Source: Bordetella parapertussis (GTDB lineage: Bacteria; Pseudomonadota; Gammaproteobacteria; Burkholderiales; Burkholderiaceae_A). From it: a stretch of 64,000 nucleotides of DNA. The stretch is taken from NCBI GenBank assembly GCA_945862305.1, contig CAMAXF010000005.1, forward strand, positions 62,001-126,000, written 5' to 3'. Below are positions 51,762 through 60,757 of the stretch, piece after piece. Position 1 is the stretch's first letter. Each line of letters starts with the position of its first letter. The position numbers and the translations under genes were made by a program. Below the pieces are notes generated by a model that was given only the letters and a program-made list of their open reading frames with translations, searched no databases and was not told where the DNA came from.

Positions 51762-53918
51762 ATGTCAGCCCTCACGGGCAAGCCCACCACGCGACTGCTG
51801 GATGTTGCAGTCGACACCCCAGGCCTTGGCCCGCTCAGCTATCTTGCGCCCCCATCGGGCGCCCCCAACGACACCGACAATGGCCTTGAGGCCGGCGACT
51901 GGCTCCTCGTGCCGGTGGGGACACGCAGCCGCGTAGGACTGATCGTGGCCATCCAAGATGTCGAGCCGCGCGCGATCGAGGGCTTGGACTATGCGGTGCG
52001 CCCAGCCCTACAACGCCTAGCCCTGCCTCGGTTGTCCTCTCCCATGTTGCGACTCTTGAGCTTCACGGCCCGCTACTACCACCGGTCGGTTGGGCAGGTC
52101 ATGGGCACCATGCTGCCCGCCTGGTTGCGCGCGCCGGCCACCCACCGCCAACGCCCCACCAAAACCGGTTTGAAGCCGTCGAGCCTGGAGGCCTGCCTTG
52201 GCCAAGGGCTTGATGCGCTCGAACACCAGCACGAGCAGGCCCAGCCCCATGGCCACGCAGCAAGCCAGGGAGACGCATGGCCAGCCCTCACGACAGACCA
52301 GGCCGCCGTTGTGAAGGCCTTCGAGGCGCATGTCCAACAACCAAACCCAGCGGCCGTCTTGCTGCATGGGGTGACAGGCTCTGGAAAGACACGGGTCTAC
52401 TTCGAACTCATGGCCCAACGCCTGCAGGCGGCTCCGGACCAGCAGGTGCTCTTTCTGGTGCCAGAAATCGGCCTCACCCCGCAGCTGCAGACACGCCTGG
52501 TCCAGGCCTTTCCGGGCCATCGGGTGGGCGTGCTGCACAGCGGCCTGACGGACCGCCAGCGCGCCGTCATTTGGCTTGCCGGGGCCTTGGGCCAACTGCA
52601 AATTCTGGTGGGCACACGCATGGCCATTTTGGCCCCGCTGCCCGGCCTGGGCATGATCGTGGTCGACGAGGAACACGACGCGTCCTACAAGCAGCTCGAG
52701 GGCCTGCGTTATTCCGCGAGGGATCTGGCCCTTTGGCGTGCCAAAGACCTCGGCATCCCCCTGCTCCTGGGCTCGGCCAGCCCCAGCCTCGAGATGCAGG
52801 CCCAGGTGGCCCAGGGCCGCCTGGTGTCACTGCGCCTGGATGCGCGGGCCACCGGCACCATGCCTGCGCCGGTGCGGTTCATCGATCTGCGCGTGGAGCG
52901 GGCCGAGGAGGGACTGGCACCGAGTGCCTGGCGCGCACTGGAGCAGACGCTGGCCGAGGGGCAGCAGGCCTTGGTCTACTTGAACCGGCGGGGCTGGGCG
53001 CCAGTGCTCAACTGCGAGGCCTGCGGATGGACAGCGCCCTGTCCAGACTGCTCCACGCCCGCCGTCTTGCACAAGCGAAAGGCGGGCTGGCGGCTCATTT
53101 GCCACCGGTGCGGCCATCAGTCGGCCACGCCAAAGGCGTGTCCGGACTGCGGAAATCCCAGCCTGGAGACCTTTGGCCGTGGAAGCCAACAGCTCGAGGA
53201 GGCCCTGCAGTCGAGGCTGCCACAGGCCAAGCTCTTGCGCATGGATCGCGACGCCATTCGAAGCCAGGCGGCCTTCGAGGAGGCCCTGGCACAGATCCGC
53301 CGCGGCGAGGTGAATCTGCTGGTGGGCACCCAGATGATGGCCAAAGGCCATGACTTCCCCGCCCTCAAGCGCGTGATCGTGGTCGACGCCGATGCCCAGA
53401 TTGCCAACCCAGACTTCCGAGCGCCGGAATGGCTGTTCGCCAACCTGCTGCAGGTGGCGGGCCGAGCAGGGCGCCACCTTGCAGGTGCCGAGGTCATCAT
53501 TCAAACCCGCTATCCCAGCCACCCCTTGTTGCTCGCCTTGGCCGATCCCTCGCCGGGGGCACACCGCCGGCATTGGCAACAGCTCTTGCAAGAGCGGCAG
53601 TCTGCAGGCCTGCCACCGTTCTCGCACTTGGCCGCCGTGCGCTTCTCGCATGCTCGGGGTGATGCGGCCGTGGAGGCCGCAAAGGCCTGTGAGGCCTGGT
53701 GTCAGGCGGAGTCGATTCGACAGGATTTGGGCGTGACGGTGTACCCACCGACGCCGAGATACCCTGAGCGTCAGGCGGGAAAGACCCGTTGGCAGATCAT
53801 TCTGGAATGCACGGAGCGCGCGGGCCTGCACGCGCTGCTCGACGGGCTTGGCCCATGGGCCCAGGCGCATCGCGCGGTGGATGTGGCCTTGGAGGTCGAC
53901 CCGCTGGGGTTTTCTTGA
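51762..53918 (+). CDS. priA: primosomal protein N' (PriA helicase)
   Basis: 3'-5' helicase that restarts stalled replication forks, 718 residues from the ATG at 51762. The N-terminal DNA-binding domain is followed by Walker A GVTGSGKT (about 205), the DEEH box (VDEEHDASYKQ), and a zinc region with paired cysteines (CEACGW, CPDCS, CHRCGH, CPDCGN). Helicase motifs V/VI are ILVGTQMMAKGHDF-like and QVAGRAGR. It ends 8 bases before a convergent tRNA gene. Confidence 0.96.
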   Translation: MSALTGKPTTRLLDVAVDTPGLGPLSYLAPPSGAPNDTDNGLEAGDWLLVPVGTRSRVGLIVAIQDVEPRAIEGLDYAVRPALQRLALPRLSSPMLRLLSFTARYYHRSVGQVMGTMLPAWLRAPATHRQRPTKTGLKPSSLEACLGQGLDALEHQHEQAQPHGHAASQGDAWPALTTDQAAVVKAFEAHVQQPNPAAVLLHGVTGSGKTRVYFELMAQRLQAAPDQQVLFLVPEIGLTPQLQTRLVQAFPGHRVGVLHSGLTDRQRAVIWLAGALGQLQILVGTRMAILAPLPGLGMIVVDEEHDASYKQLEGLRYSARDLALWRAKDLGIPLLLGSASPSLEMQAQVAQGRLVSLRLDARATGTMPAPVRFIDLRVERAEEGLAPSAWRALEQTLAEGQQALVYLNRRGWAPVLNCEACGWTAPCPDCSTPAVLHKRKAGWRLICHRCGHQSATPKACPDCGNPSLETFGRGSQQLEEALQSRLPQAKLLRMDRDAIRSQAAFEEALAQIRRGEVNLLVGTQMMAKGHDFPALKRVIVVDADAQIANPDFRAPEWLFANLLQVAGRAGRHLAGAEVIIQTRYPSHPLLLALADPSPGAHRRHWQQLLQERQSAGLPPFSHLAAVRFSHARGDAAVEAAKACEAWCQAESIRQDLGVTVYPPTPRYPERQAGKTRWQIILECTERAGLHALLDGLGPWAQAHRAVDVALEVDPLGFS

Positions 53919-53926
53919 TGAACCTG

Positions 53927-54002
53927 TGGCGCGTCTGGCAGGAATCGAACCTGCGACCCTTGGCTTCGGAGGCCAATACTCTATCCACTGAGCTACAGAC
54001 GC
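53927..54002 (-). tRNA. tRNA-Arg (anticodon CCG)
   Basis: Complete cloverleaf on the minus strand: acceptor GCGTCTG / CAGACGC fully paired, D-arm GCTC with an 8-base loop, anticodon stem TTGGC / GCCAA with loop CTCCGAA (anticodon CCG), and T-arm GCAGG-TTCGATT-CCTGC. The 3' CCA is encoded (53927-53929) after discriminator G. A TATTAT -10-like sequence lies at 54013-54018 on its strand. Confidence 0.95.
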
Positions 54003-54011
54003 ATAGCCTTC

Positions 54012-54017
54012 TATAAT
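54012..54017 (+). promoter_or_regulatory. candidate -10 element of the cytochrome c gene
   Basis: TATAAT, 39 bases before the ATG. The same bases read on the other strand resemble the tRNA -10, so the two divergent promoters may overlap. The -35 would lie inside the tRNA gene and is poor. Confidence 0.45.
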
Positions 54018-54019
54018 AC

Positions 54020-54041
54020 GCGTCTCCACCCTTTGAGACGC
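54020..54041. repeat. inverted repeat in the cytochrome c leader
   Basis: GCGTCTC (54020-54026) and GAGACGC (54035-54041) form a perfect 7-bp inverted repeat around an 8-base loop, between the tRNA and the cytochrome start. It could be a hairpin in the leader or an operator. Confidence 0.5.
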
Positions 54042-54056
54042 CACAGAGACCTTGCC

Positions 54057-54554
54057 ATGAGCGAACACGACAGCCTGATCAAAACCCCCAAACAACTCAT
54101 CGTCGTGGTGGTACTCAGTTTCATCGTTCCAATTGCTGCCATCGTTTTGCTCACCAAATACATTGCGGCCGCACCCAAGGTTGGCGCGGGCAGCTCAGCC
54201 CTCACGGCCGAGGCCATTGCAGAGCGCATCAAGCCCGTGGGCCGTGTGGCCACTGTCCCCGAGGCAGGCGCTGCGCCTGCTGCAGCCGCGGCCGCTGTCA
54301 TTCGCACCGGTGCCCAGGTCTACGCCGCGGCTTGCGCGGGGTGCCATGCGGCCGGTGTGCTGGGCTCCCCCAAGTTCGGCGACAAAGCGGCTTGGGCCTC
54401 TCGCATTCCCAAGGGCTACGACGCCCTGCTCACCTCTGCGCTCAAGGGCAAGGGCGCCATGGGCGCGCAAGGGGGTGGTGCCTACACCGATGCAGAGATT
54501 GGCAAGGCCGTGGCCCACCTGGCCAACAGCGCCGGCGCCAACTTCCAGCAGTAA
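54057..54554 (+). CDS. cytochrome c5-like protein
   Basis: Monohaem c-type cytochrome of 165 residues anchored by one N-terminal helix (about 13-36, no cleavage site seen). A long Ala-rich linker leads to the haem site Cys93-Ala-Gly-Cys96-His97. Met135 in KGAMGAQGG is the likely sixth ligand, as in cytochrome c5. It probably carries electrons in the periplasm towards a terminal oxidase. Coq7 (ubiquinone synthesis) follows after 5 bases. Confidence 0.88.
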   Translation: MSEHDSLIKTPKQLIVVVVLSFIVPIAAIVLLTKYIAAAPKVGAGSSALTAEAIAERIKPVGRVATVPEAGAAPAAAAAAVIRTGAQVYAAACAGCHAAGVLGSPKFGDKAAWASRIPKGYDALLTSALKGKGAMGAQGGGAYTDAEIGKAVAHLANSAGANFQQ

Positions 54555-54559
54555 CAGGC

Positions 54560-55198
54560 TTGATCCAATTCTCGGCCCTCGATCGGGTCTTCAGTGCCTT
54601 TGACAATGCGCTGAAGACGCTCACCACCGATCCCTCGGGCACCGGCCGGCCCATGCCCGGTCAAGCCCTGTCGGAGGCCTCCCTGAACGACGCACAGCGC
54701 AGCCATGCGGCGGGCCTCATGCGTGTGAACCACGCAGGCGAAGTGGCCGCCCAGGGTCTGTATCAAGGCCAGGCCCTGTCCACGAAATCTCCCCAGCAGG
54801 CGCATGCGCTTCTTGAGGCCGCGCGAGAGGAGTCCGATCACCTGCGTTGGACACGCCGGCGCCTCACGGCCCTGGACAGCCGCCCCAGCCTGCTCTCGCC
54901 GCTCTGGTATGCCGGCGCCTTCTGCCTGGGCCTGGTGGCGGGCCGACTTCCTGCCGCACAGGGCATGGGCTTCGTTTCTGAAACTGAGCGTCAGGTCGAG
55001 GCGCACCTCAAGGGCCATTTGTCTGCCCTGCCGCCAGAAGACGTGCGGTCTCGGGCCGTGGTCACCCAAATGATGATCGACGAGGCCGAGCACGGCGCCG
55101 ATGCCCGTGCCATGGGTGGGGCGGATCTCCCCCGGCCCGTTCAGCTGGCCATGAAGGCCAGTGCCAAGCTGATGATCCACACGGCCTACCGCCTCTAA
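54560..55198 (+). CDS. coq7: demethoxyubiquinone hydroxylase Coq7
   Basis: Di-iron hydroxylase in ubiquinone synthesis, 212 residues. Iron ligands are recognisable in [18 protein letters not shown] and MIDEAEHG (ExxH pairs). No ATG is available; a TTG at 54560, five bases after the cytochrome stop, gives the family length. Confidence 0.9.
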   Translation: MIQFSALDRVFSAFDNALKTLTTDPSGTGRPMPGQALSEASLNDAQRSHAAGLMRVNHAGEVAAQGLYQGQALSTKSPQQAHALLEAAREESDHLRWTRRRLTALDSRPSLLSPLWYAGAFCLGLVAGRLPAAQGMGFVSETERQVEAHLKGHLSALPPEDVRSRAVVTQMMIDEAEHGADARAMGGADLPRPVQLAMKASAKLMIHTAYRL

Positions 55199-55206
55199 GC
55201 GCCGCC

Positions 55207-56970
55207 ATGCTGCCCCTCCAACGCCAGGCCTTCGGCCAGGCCTTACACGACAACCTGATGGAATTGGCCGCCTCCAAAGGCGTTGGGCTTGCGCTGTCTG
55301 TCGATGAGCTCACCACCAGCCTGCAGCAGCCCAAGCAGCCCGAGCACGGCGATCTCGCCACCAGCCTGGTGCTGAAACTGGCCAAGCCCTGGCAGATGAA
55401 GCCGCCCGTGCTGGCCCAGGAGTGGGTGAACCGAATTGCAGCAGATGATCGCCTTGGGCAATGGCTCACAGCAGCCGAGGTGGCCGGCCCAGGCTTTGTG
55501 AACTTTCGACTTCAGTTGGCCGTCAAGACGGCCGTGGTGGGGGTGGTGCTCGAACAAACCGATGCCTTCGGCCATCGGCCCACGCGTGCACAAGACCGCC
55601 TCTTGCTCGAGTTCGTGTCGGCCAATCCTACGGGCCCGCTGCATGTGGGCCATGGGCGACAGGCGGCCCTGGGCGACAGCCTGGCGCGGCTGATGGCCTC
55701 GCAGGGCACCAGCGTGCACCGCGAGTTCTACTACAACGATGCAGGCGCCCAGATCGAGAACCTGGCGCGCTCGGTGCAAGCCCGCGCCAAGGGGCTTGGC
55801 CCAGACGACCCCGCCTTTCCGGCCGACGGTTACCGTGGCGAGTACATCGGCGAGATTGCCCAGGCGTATTTGTTGGGTGAGTCGGTCACAACGGTCGAGG
55901 GCACAACGGTGGTGGGCCAGACCGACGCCGAAGACCTTTCGGCCATTCGCGCATTCGCAGTGGCCTATCTGCGCCACGAGCAAGACCTGGACTTGGCGGC
56001 CTTTGGGGTTGGATTCGACCAGTTCAGCCTCGAGTCGTCGCTCTACACCGACGGCCATGTCGAGGCTGTGGTGGCCCGCCTCGTCGAGAATGGCAGCGCC
56101 TATGAGCAAGACGGTGCCCTTTGGCTGCGCACCACCGACCATGGCGACGACAAAGATCGGGTGATGCGCAAGTCTGAGGGGGGCTACACCTACTTTGTGC
56201 CCGATGTGGCCTATCACCTGCAGAAGTGGCGCCGCGGCTTTGCAAGGGCGGTGAACATTCAGGGCTCCGACCACCACGGCACCATCGCCCGCGTGCGAGC
56301 GGGCCTGCAGGCGCTCGGCGAAGGCGTGCCCCCGCAGTACCCGGACTACATCCTGCATAAGATGGTCACCGTGATGCGCCACGGTGAAGAGGTGAAGATC
56401 TCCAAGCGCGCGGGCTCGTATGTCACCCTGCGTGACCTCATCACCTGGTCGGGCCAGGTGGCCGACGCAGCAGCGCCAGACCTCGACCGCGGCCGAGATG
56501 CGGTTCGCTTCTTTCTGGTGTCTCGCAAGGCCGACTCGGAATTTGTGTTCGATGTCGACCTGGCCCTCTCGGCATCCGACGAGAACCCGGTCTATTACGT
56601 TCAATATGCCCACGCCCGTATTCAGAGCGTGCTGGCGCAGGCCGGGCACACTTGGGACCAGGGCCTGACGGCATCAGGCCGTGAGGCCTGCCTGGCACGG
56701 CTCGATTCACCCAAGGCCTTGGCCCTGTGCGCTTGCCTGGCCAGCTATCCAGACCTCCTGGCCCAGGCGGCCAACGAGCACGCCCCCCACCTGGTGGCCT
56801 TCTACCTGCGCGAACTCGCCGCGGCCTTCCACGGGTTCTACAACGCAGACCGCGTGCTGGTCGAAGAGGTTCAACTGCGCCAGGCCAGGCTCTTGCTGCT
56901 GGTGGCCACGGCCACGGTGCTGGCCTCGGGGCTGCGCATCCTCGGTGTTCGCGCGCCCAACAAGATGTAG
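55207..56970 (+). CDS. argS: arginyl-tRNA synthetase
   Basis: Class I synthetase of 587 residues. The HIGH-type motif is [12 protein letters not shown] near residue 145, and the KMSKS region is replaced by [13 protein letters not shown], common in ArgRS. The N-terminal additional domain and the C-terminal anticodon domain ([14 protein letters not shown]) are complete. A tRNA-Arg gene lies 1.2 kb upstream. Confidence 0.97.
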   Translation: MLPLQRQAFGQALHDNLMELAASKGVGLALSVDELTTSLQQPKQPEHGDLATSLVLKLAKPWQMKPPVLAQEWVNRIAADDRLGQWLTAAEVAGPGFVNFRLQLAVKTAVVGVVLEQTDAFGHRPTRAQDRLLLEFVSANPTGPLHVGHGRQAALGDSLARLMASQGTSVHREFYYNDAGAQIENLARSVQARAKGLGPDDPAFPADGYRGEYIGEIAQAYLLGESVTTVEGTTVVGQTDAEDLSAIRAFAVAYLRHEQDLDLAAFGVGFDQFSLESSLYTDGHVEAVVARLVENGSAYEQDGALWLRTTDHGDDKDRVMRKSEGGYTYFVPDVAYHLQKWRRGFARAVNIQGSDHHGTIARVRAGLQALGEGVPPQYPDYILHKMVTVMRHGEEVKISKRAGSYVTLRDLITWSGQVADAAAPDLDRGRDAVRFFLVSRKADSEFVFDVDLALSASDENPVYYVQYAHARIQSVLAQAGHTWDQGLTASGREACLARLDSPKALALCACLASYPDLLAQAANEHAPHLVAFYLRELAAAFHGFYNADRVLVEEVQLRQARLLLLVATATVLASGLRILGVRAPNKM

Positions 56971-56979
56971 CATCCCACC

Positions 56980-57546
56980 ATGGCCAACGCTCGGAATTCA
57001 GACAACCCTCGCCAAGCCGGCCCGGCCCGCAGCGGCGGCAGCATCGTGAGCTTCTCGGCCGGTGTGGCCGTGGGCCTGATTGTGTCGGCCGCTGTGGCGG
57101 CCTACATCACGCTCACACCGCCGCCATTTGAAGACCGTGGCCTGCGAAAGCCCGAGCCGCCGGTGGCCGCCAAGAAATCGTCTTCGGAGCCCGCTGCCGC
57201 GCCAGAGTCCGCAGAGCCACCATCACCGCCACCAGAGGCCGTGGCGCCCCCGCCACCGCCTCCGCTGGCCGACCCCAAAGGGGTTCCATTGGCCGAACCC
57301 CCCGGCACCACGTATTTCTTGCAGGTGGCTGCTTATCGGTCGGTGGATGAGGCCGATCAGATGCGGGCACGCCTGGCCATCCTGGGCTTTGAGGCCTCGG
57401 TGTCTCAGGTTCGCCGAGACAGCACGGTCTTTCACCGTGTTCGGCTTGGCCCCTTCTCAGACTTTGAGGTGTTGAACCGCACGAAGGTTGGTCTGTCTGA
57501 AAATGGACTCGAATCCACCGTGGTCCGGGTTCTGCCCGCCCAGTAA
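56980..57546 (+). CDS. SPOR-domain protein, FtsN-like
   Basis: Membrane-anchored protein of 188 residues: short cytoplasmic tail, one helix (about 23-43), a Pro/Ala-rich periplasmic linker (about 55-105), and a C-terminal SPOR domain (YFLQVAAYRSVDEADQMRA to residue 188). SPOR domains bind denuded septal peptidoglycan, so a division role like FtsN is likely. It sits between argS and dsbA, a common betaproteobacterial order. Confidence 0.88.
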   Translation: MANARNSDNPRQAGPARSGGSIVSFSAGVAVGLIVSAAVAAYITLTPPPFEDRGLRKPEPPVAAKKSSSEPAAAPESAEPPSPPPEAVAPPPPPPLADPKGVPLAEPPGTTYFLQVAAYRSVDEADQMRARLAILGFEASVSQVRRDSTVFHRVRLGPFSDFEVLNRTKVGLSENGLESTVVRVLPAQ

Positions 57547-57560
57547 AGGAGCACCGTCTT

Positions 57561-58244
57561 ATGCAAGCCCCGAATTCCCGTCGTCGACGCAGCCTGGCCA
57601 CAGGCTCGGCACTGGCCCTCTCACGCCTGATGCCCCCGGGCCTGCTTGCAGGCCTTGCGTCCAGCAGCCTTCAGGCCGCACCCATCGACGAGGGCATCGA
57701 CTTTCGCGTGCTCGCCAAGCCCGTGCCCACCGCCGCAGCTGGCAAAGTCGAGGTCTTGGAGTTTTTTTGGTACGCCTGCCCCCATTGCTACGCCATGGAG
57801 CCCGCCATCAAGGCATGGCAGGCCAAGCTGCCGTCCGATGTGCTCTTTCGAAAGGTGCATGTGGCCTTTCGAGGCAATGTCCAGCAGCAACTCTTCTACA
57901 CCCTGGAGGCCCTCATGGCGCCCGAGGCGGTGCATGAGAAGGCCTTTGCAGCCATCCACCTGGGCCGAAAACCCCTGGTCACACCTGCGGAAATTTTCGA
58001 ATGGGTGCGCTCAGCAGGCCTCGACGATGCTCGCTTCGAGAAGGCCTGGGCATCCCCTGCGGTGGCCAGCAATATGCGCCGCGCCACTGCGCTCATGACC
58101 GCCCACGAGGTGGAGGGGGTGCCCCGTTTCACCATTCATGGCCGTTTTGTGACCGCGCCATCCATGGTTGGTGGCAGCCACCAGCGGGCCATGGCCGTGG
58201 TCGATCACCTCATCGCGAAGGCGCGTCCGCTGGTCCGCGCTTAG
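57561..58244 (+). CDS. dsbA: thiol:disulfide interchange protein DsbA
   Basis: Periplasmic oxidant that introduces disulfides, 227 residues. The active site is Cys-Pro-His-Cys in FFWYACPHCYAMEP, inside a thioredoxin fold with the DsbA helical insert and the cis-Pro loop GVPRFT. The signal region starts with four arginines and is long, so Tat export is conceivable although Sec is usual for DsbA. AAAGGAG precedes the ATG. The 3' end overlaps rsmI by 35 bases. Confidence 0.94.
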   Translation: MQAPNSRRRRSLATGSALALSRLMPPGLLAGLASSSLQAAPIDEGIDFRVLAKPVPTAAAGKVEVLEFFWYACPHCYAMEPAIKAWQAKLPSDVLFRKVHVAFRGNVQQQLFYTLEALMAPEAVHEKAFAAIHLGRKPLVTPAEIFEWVRSAGLDDARFEKAWASPAVASNMRRATALMTAHEVEGVPRFTIHGRFVTAPSMVGGSHQRAMAVVDHLIAKARPLVRA

Positions 58245-59127
58245 CCAGCGAGGTCACCATCTGATAGGCCTCTGCGCGCTCCAAGCCCAGGCCCTTGACC
58301 AATAACTTGGCGGCTGCGGAGGCCGGCAGCTCGGCCGACAGCAGCCTGGCCCACTCCTGTGCCGATGCCGTGCGCGCCCCTTGTGCTTGCGCTGCGTTTG
58401 GCAGGTCAAAGACCAAGACCATTTCACCCTGATTGCTGTGCGGGTCCGATGCGAGTCGGGCGCTGCGCTGGGCCATGACGTCGGTCAGGGTGCCACGGTG
58501 CAGGGTCTCGAAGGCCTTGGTCATCTCGCGGGCGAGCAGGGTGGGCGTGGTCTCCCCAAGCACCGAAGCGGCGTCTTGCAGCGCAGCCTCGATGCGATGC
58601 GGCGCTTCAAATGTCACCACCACACCGCCGGCCTGTCGCATTCGCTCGAGTGTGGCTCGCCGGCCTGCGGCCTTGGCTGGCAAAAACCCCCAAAAGCTCA
58701 TTGGGTGCTCCTCTGAGATGAGAAAGCCACTCACGCTCACTGCCGCCGTGAGTGCACTTGGGCCGGGCACGGGAATCACCCGCAGGCCTCGCACCCAGGC
58801 CCGTTGAACCAGCCGCGCACCCGGGTCGGCCACCCCCGGCGTGCCGGCATCCGAGACCAAGACAACCCGCTGACCTAAGAGCCCCGCCTCGATCAGCGCC
58901 TCGGCCTGCTCCTGTTCGTTGTGGGCATGCACGGCCGTGAGGCGTCGACCATCGACGGGCAGCCCTAGGGCGTTGAGCAATTGGCGCAGCCGCCGAGTGT
59001 CCTCGGCACACAGGCACTCGGCCTGCTCCAGAAGCTGGCGCGCACGGGCACTGATGTCTCCCATGTGGCCGATAGGCGTGGCCACCAAGTAGAGGCCAGG
59101 CTCCAGGCTTTCAGAGGAGGTCTGCAT
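58210..59127 (-). CDS. rsmI: 16S rRNA 2'-O-methyltransferase RsmI
   Basis: Methylates the ribose of C1402 of 16S rRNA, 305 residues. Family motifs are LYLVATPIGHMGD near the start, CAEDTRR, SDAGTPGVADPG (SAM site) and PGPSAL. I use the ATG at 59127; its initiator bases overlap those of the divergent yraN in GCATGC. No Shine-Dalgarno is visible for it. A TTG at 59160 would add eleven residues. Confidence 0.93.
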   Translation of the reverse strand: MQTSSESLEPGLYLVATPIGHMGDISARARQLLEQAECLCAEDTRRLRQLLNALGLPVDGRRLTAVHAHNEQEQAEALIEAGLLGQRVVLVSDAGTPGVADPGARLVQRAWVRGLRVIPVPGPSALTAAVSVSGFLISEEHPMSFWGFLPAKAAGRRATLERMRQAGGVVVTFEAPHRIEAALQDAASVLGETTPTLLAREMTKAFETLHRGTLTDVMAQRSARLASDPHSNQGEMVLVFDLPNAAQAQGARTASAQEWARLLSAELPASAAAKLLVKGLGLERAEAYQMVTSLAKRGPADAPSR

Positions 59128-59485
59128 GCCAAGTCCGAGACAACAAGAGGGAACCGACAAGGAGTGGGAGGCGTCTGACTGGCTGACGTCGCAGGGGTTG
59201 AGGCAGTTGGCCCATCAGGTCCGCTATCCGTTTGGTGAGATCGATCTGATTATGGTCGATGGGGCTGTGATTGTTTTTGTGGAGGTGCGCATGCGCGCGA
59301 GTTTGTCATTTGGAGGAGCCCTGGCCTCGGTCACCCTGGCCAAGCGTCGGCGCATTCTTCGTGCCGCCCGGGCCTGGCTTGCGGCCCGCGGTGGCCCAGC
59401 GCCCGCCTGCCGGTTCGACCTGATGGCCCAAGAGGCAGGCCAGTGGTGCTGGATTCAAAACGCCTTCGATGAAACGGCCCGCTGA
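59126..59485 (+). CDS. yraN: UPF0102 / YraN family nuclease-like protein
   Basis: Small protein of 119 residues with the restriction-endonuclease-like core of the UPF0102 family: GEIDLIMVDG then VIVFVEVRMR, the D-x(n)-ExK-like catalytic pattern. Function is not established. AGAGGAGG, five bases before the ATG, is an excellent ribosome site that lies inside the first codons of rsmI on the other strand. It follows rsmI as in many proteobacteria, but the usual diaA/gmhA gene is missing downstream. Confidence 0.88.
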   Translation: MPSPRQQEGTDKEWEASDWLTSQGLRQLAHQVRYPFGEIDLIMVDGAVIVFVEVRMRASLSFGGALASVTLAKRRRILRAARAWLAARGGPAPACRFDLMAQEAGQWCWIQNAFDETAR

Positions 59486-59523
59486 GCCGTCATGCACGTG
59501 CACCGCACCGACACGCAGGCTTC

Positions 59524-59529
59524 TATAAT
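59524..59529 (+). promoter_or_regulatory. candidate -10 element of the BON lipoprotein gene
   Basis: Perfect TATAAT 26 bases before the ATG, followed by TAGGAG as ribosome site at 59545-59550. No clear -35. Confidence 0.5.
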
Positions 59530-59555
59530 CCAGGCATCACCTTCTAGGAGTTCGT

Positions 59556-60266
59556 ATGGTTACGCGTCGTGTCTGCCTGCTCGGACTGGGTTCTTTGGCG
59601 GTCTCCTCTGGCCTGACGGGCTGCTTCCCGTTGGCCGCCACCGGCATGGTGGTGGGTGCGCTGTCAATCTCCGATCGCCGCACCACCGGGGCCCAGGCCG
59701 AAGATCAGGCCATCGAACTCAAGGGCTTCAACCGGCTGCGTGAGCGGTTCAAGGGCGATGCAGCCGTGACCGCCAGCGTTACGTCCTTTAACCGAACGGC
59801 TCTCATCACGGGCTTTGTGCCCGACCAGGCCACCAAGACCGAGGTGGGCCAGATCGTTGGCCGCATCGAGAACGTGCGAACCGTCATCAATGAATTGATT
59901 GTGGGCCTGCCCGCAAGCGTCACCACCTACGGCCGCGATGTGCTGCTCACCACTCGGGTGAAGGCCACCCTCCTCGATGCCCGCGATCTCAATGGCAACC
60001 TCATCAAGGTGGTCACCGAGTCGAGCACCGTCTATCTCATGGGCGTGGTGGCTGCCCGCGAGGCCTCCAGGGCCTCCGAAATTGTCTCCCGGGTGCCGGG
60101 TGTGCGCCGTGTGGTGCAGGCCTTTGAGGTCATCACCGAGGAACAGGCCCGTGCCATCGACACGGCCCTTCAGGGCGGCAAGGCTGCGCCCGAGGTCAAG
60201 GGCACACCGTCCACCCAGCCGGTGCCGCCGCCGGCCGGTGCACCGCAGGTCATGCCCGTCCGATGA
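59556..60266 (+). CDS. BON-domain lipoprotein (DolP-like)
   Basis: Outer-membrane lipoprotein of 236 residues. The lipobox is LTGC with the lipidated Cys at about 22, preceded by a twin-arginine TRRVCLLGLG. Two BON domains follow (about 60-130 and 135-205), rich in ITGFVPDQ- and LMGVVAAREA-type strands. E. coli DolP (YraP) has the same plan and supports envelope integrity. The C-terminal tail is Pro-rich. The stop overlaps the next start by 4 bases. Confidence 0.88.
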   Translation: MVTRRVCLLGLGSLAVSSGLTGCFPLAATGMVVGALSISDRRTTGAQAEDQAIELKGFNRLRERFKGDAAVTASVTSFNRTALITGFVPDQATKTEVGQIVGRIENVRTVINELIVGLPASVTTYGRDVLLTTRVKATLLDARDLNGNLIKVVTESSTVYLMGVVAAREASRASEIVSRVPGVRRVVQAFEVITEEQARAIDTALQGGKAAPEVKGTPSTQPVPPPAGAPQVMPVR

Positions 60267-60757
60267 CCACCCGCCGCAACCTGCTGCTGGGGCTTGGGGC
60301 CGCGGGCGGGTTGGCGGCCATCGGCACCTGGGCCACGCGCAGAACGCCCGCTCCGTTGGTCTCTGGCCAAACACTGTCGGGCGAAGCCGTGTCTACCCAG
60401 GCCTTGCTGGGCCGGCCTTACCTCGTGAATTTTTGGGCCACCAGCTGCGTGACCTGCGTGCGCGAGATGCCCGAGCTCGTGTCGTTGCACCAGGCCTTTG
60501 AGGCCAAGGGGTTTCGCACCCTGGCTGTGGCCATGCACTACGACCGCCCCGAGTTCCTGCAGCGGTTCGTGGAAGACCGGCAACTGCCCTTCTGGGTGCT
60601 CCACGACACGGACAACCAATGGGCCAAGGCCTGGGGGGATGTCTCGGTCACGCCCACCACCTTCGTGGTCGACGCCAAGGGCCAGGTCTACAAGCGCTTT
60701 GTGGGCGAGCCAGATTTTGAGAATCTGCGCCGCTGGCTCACCAAATCACTCGCCTAG
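60263..60757 (+). CDS. TlpA-family thioredoxin-like protein
   Basis: Exported redox protein of 164 residues with the active site Cys-Val-Thr-Cys in [14 protein letters not shown] and the cis-Pro loop VTPTTFVVD. The N-terminus [15 protein letters not shown] looks like a Tat signal or an uncleaved anchor. Likely roles are thiol reduction in cytochrome c maturation or oxidative protection. ATGA coupling to the BON gene suggests shared expression. Its end overlaps lipA by 4 bases. Confidence 0.87.
   Translation: MTTRRNLLLGLGAAGGLAAIGTWATRRTPAPLVSGQTLSGEAVSTQALLGRPYLVNFWATSCVTCVREMPELVSLHQAFEAKGFRTLAVAMHYDRPEFLQRFVEDRQLPFWVLHDTDNQWAKAWGDVSVTPTTFVVDAKGQVYKRFVGEPDFENLRRWLTKSLA

Noticed and set aside
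55243..56649. 468-codon open frame antisense to argS
   Set aside because: Shadow frame; argS has all its motifs on the plus strand.
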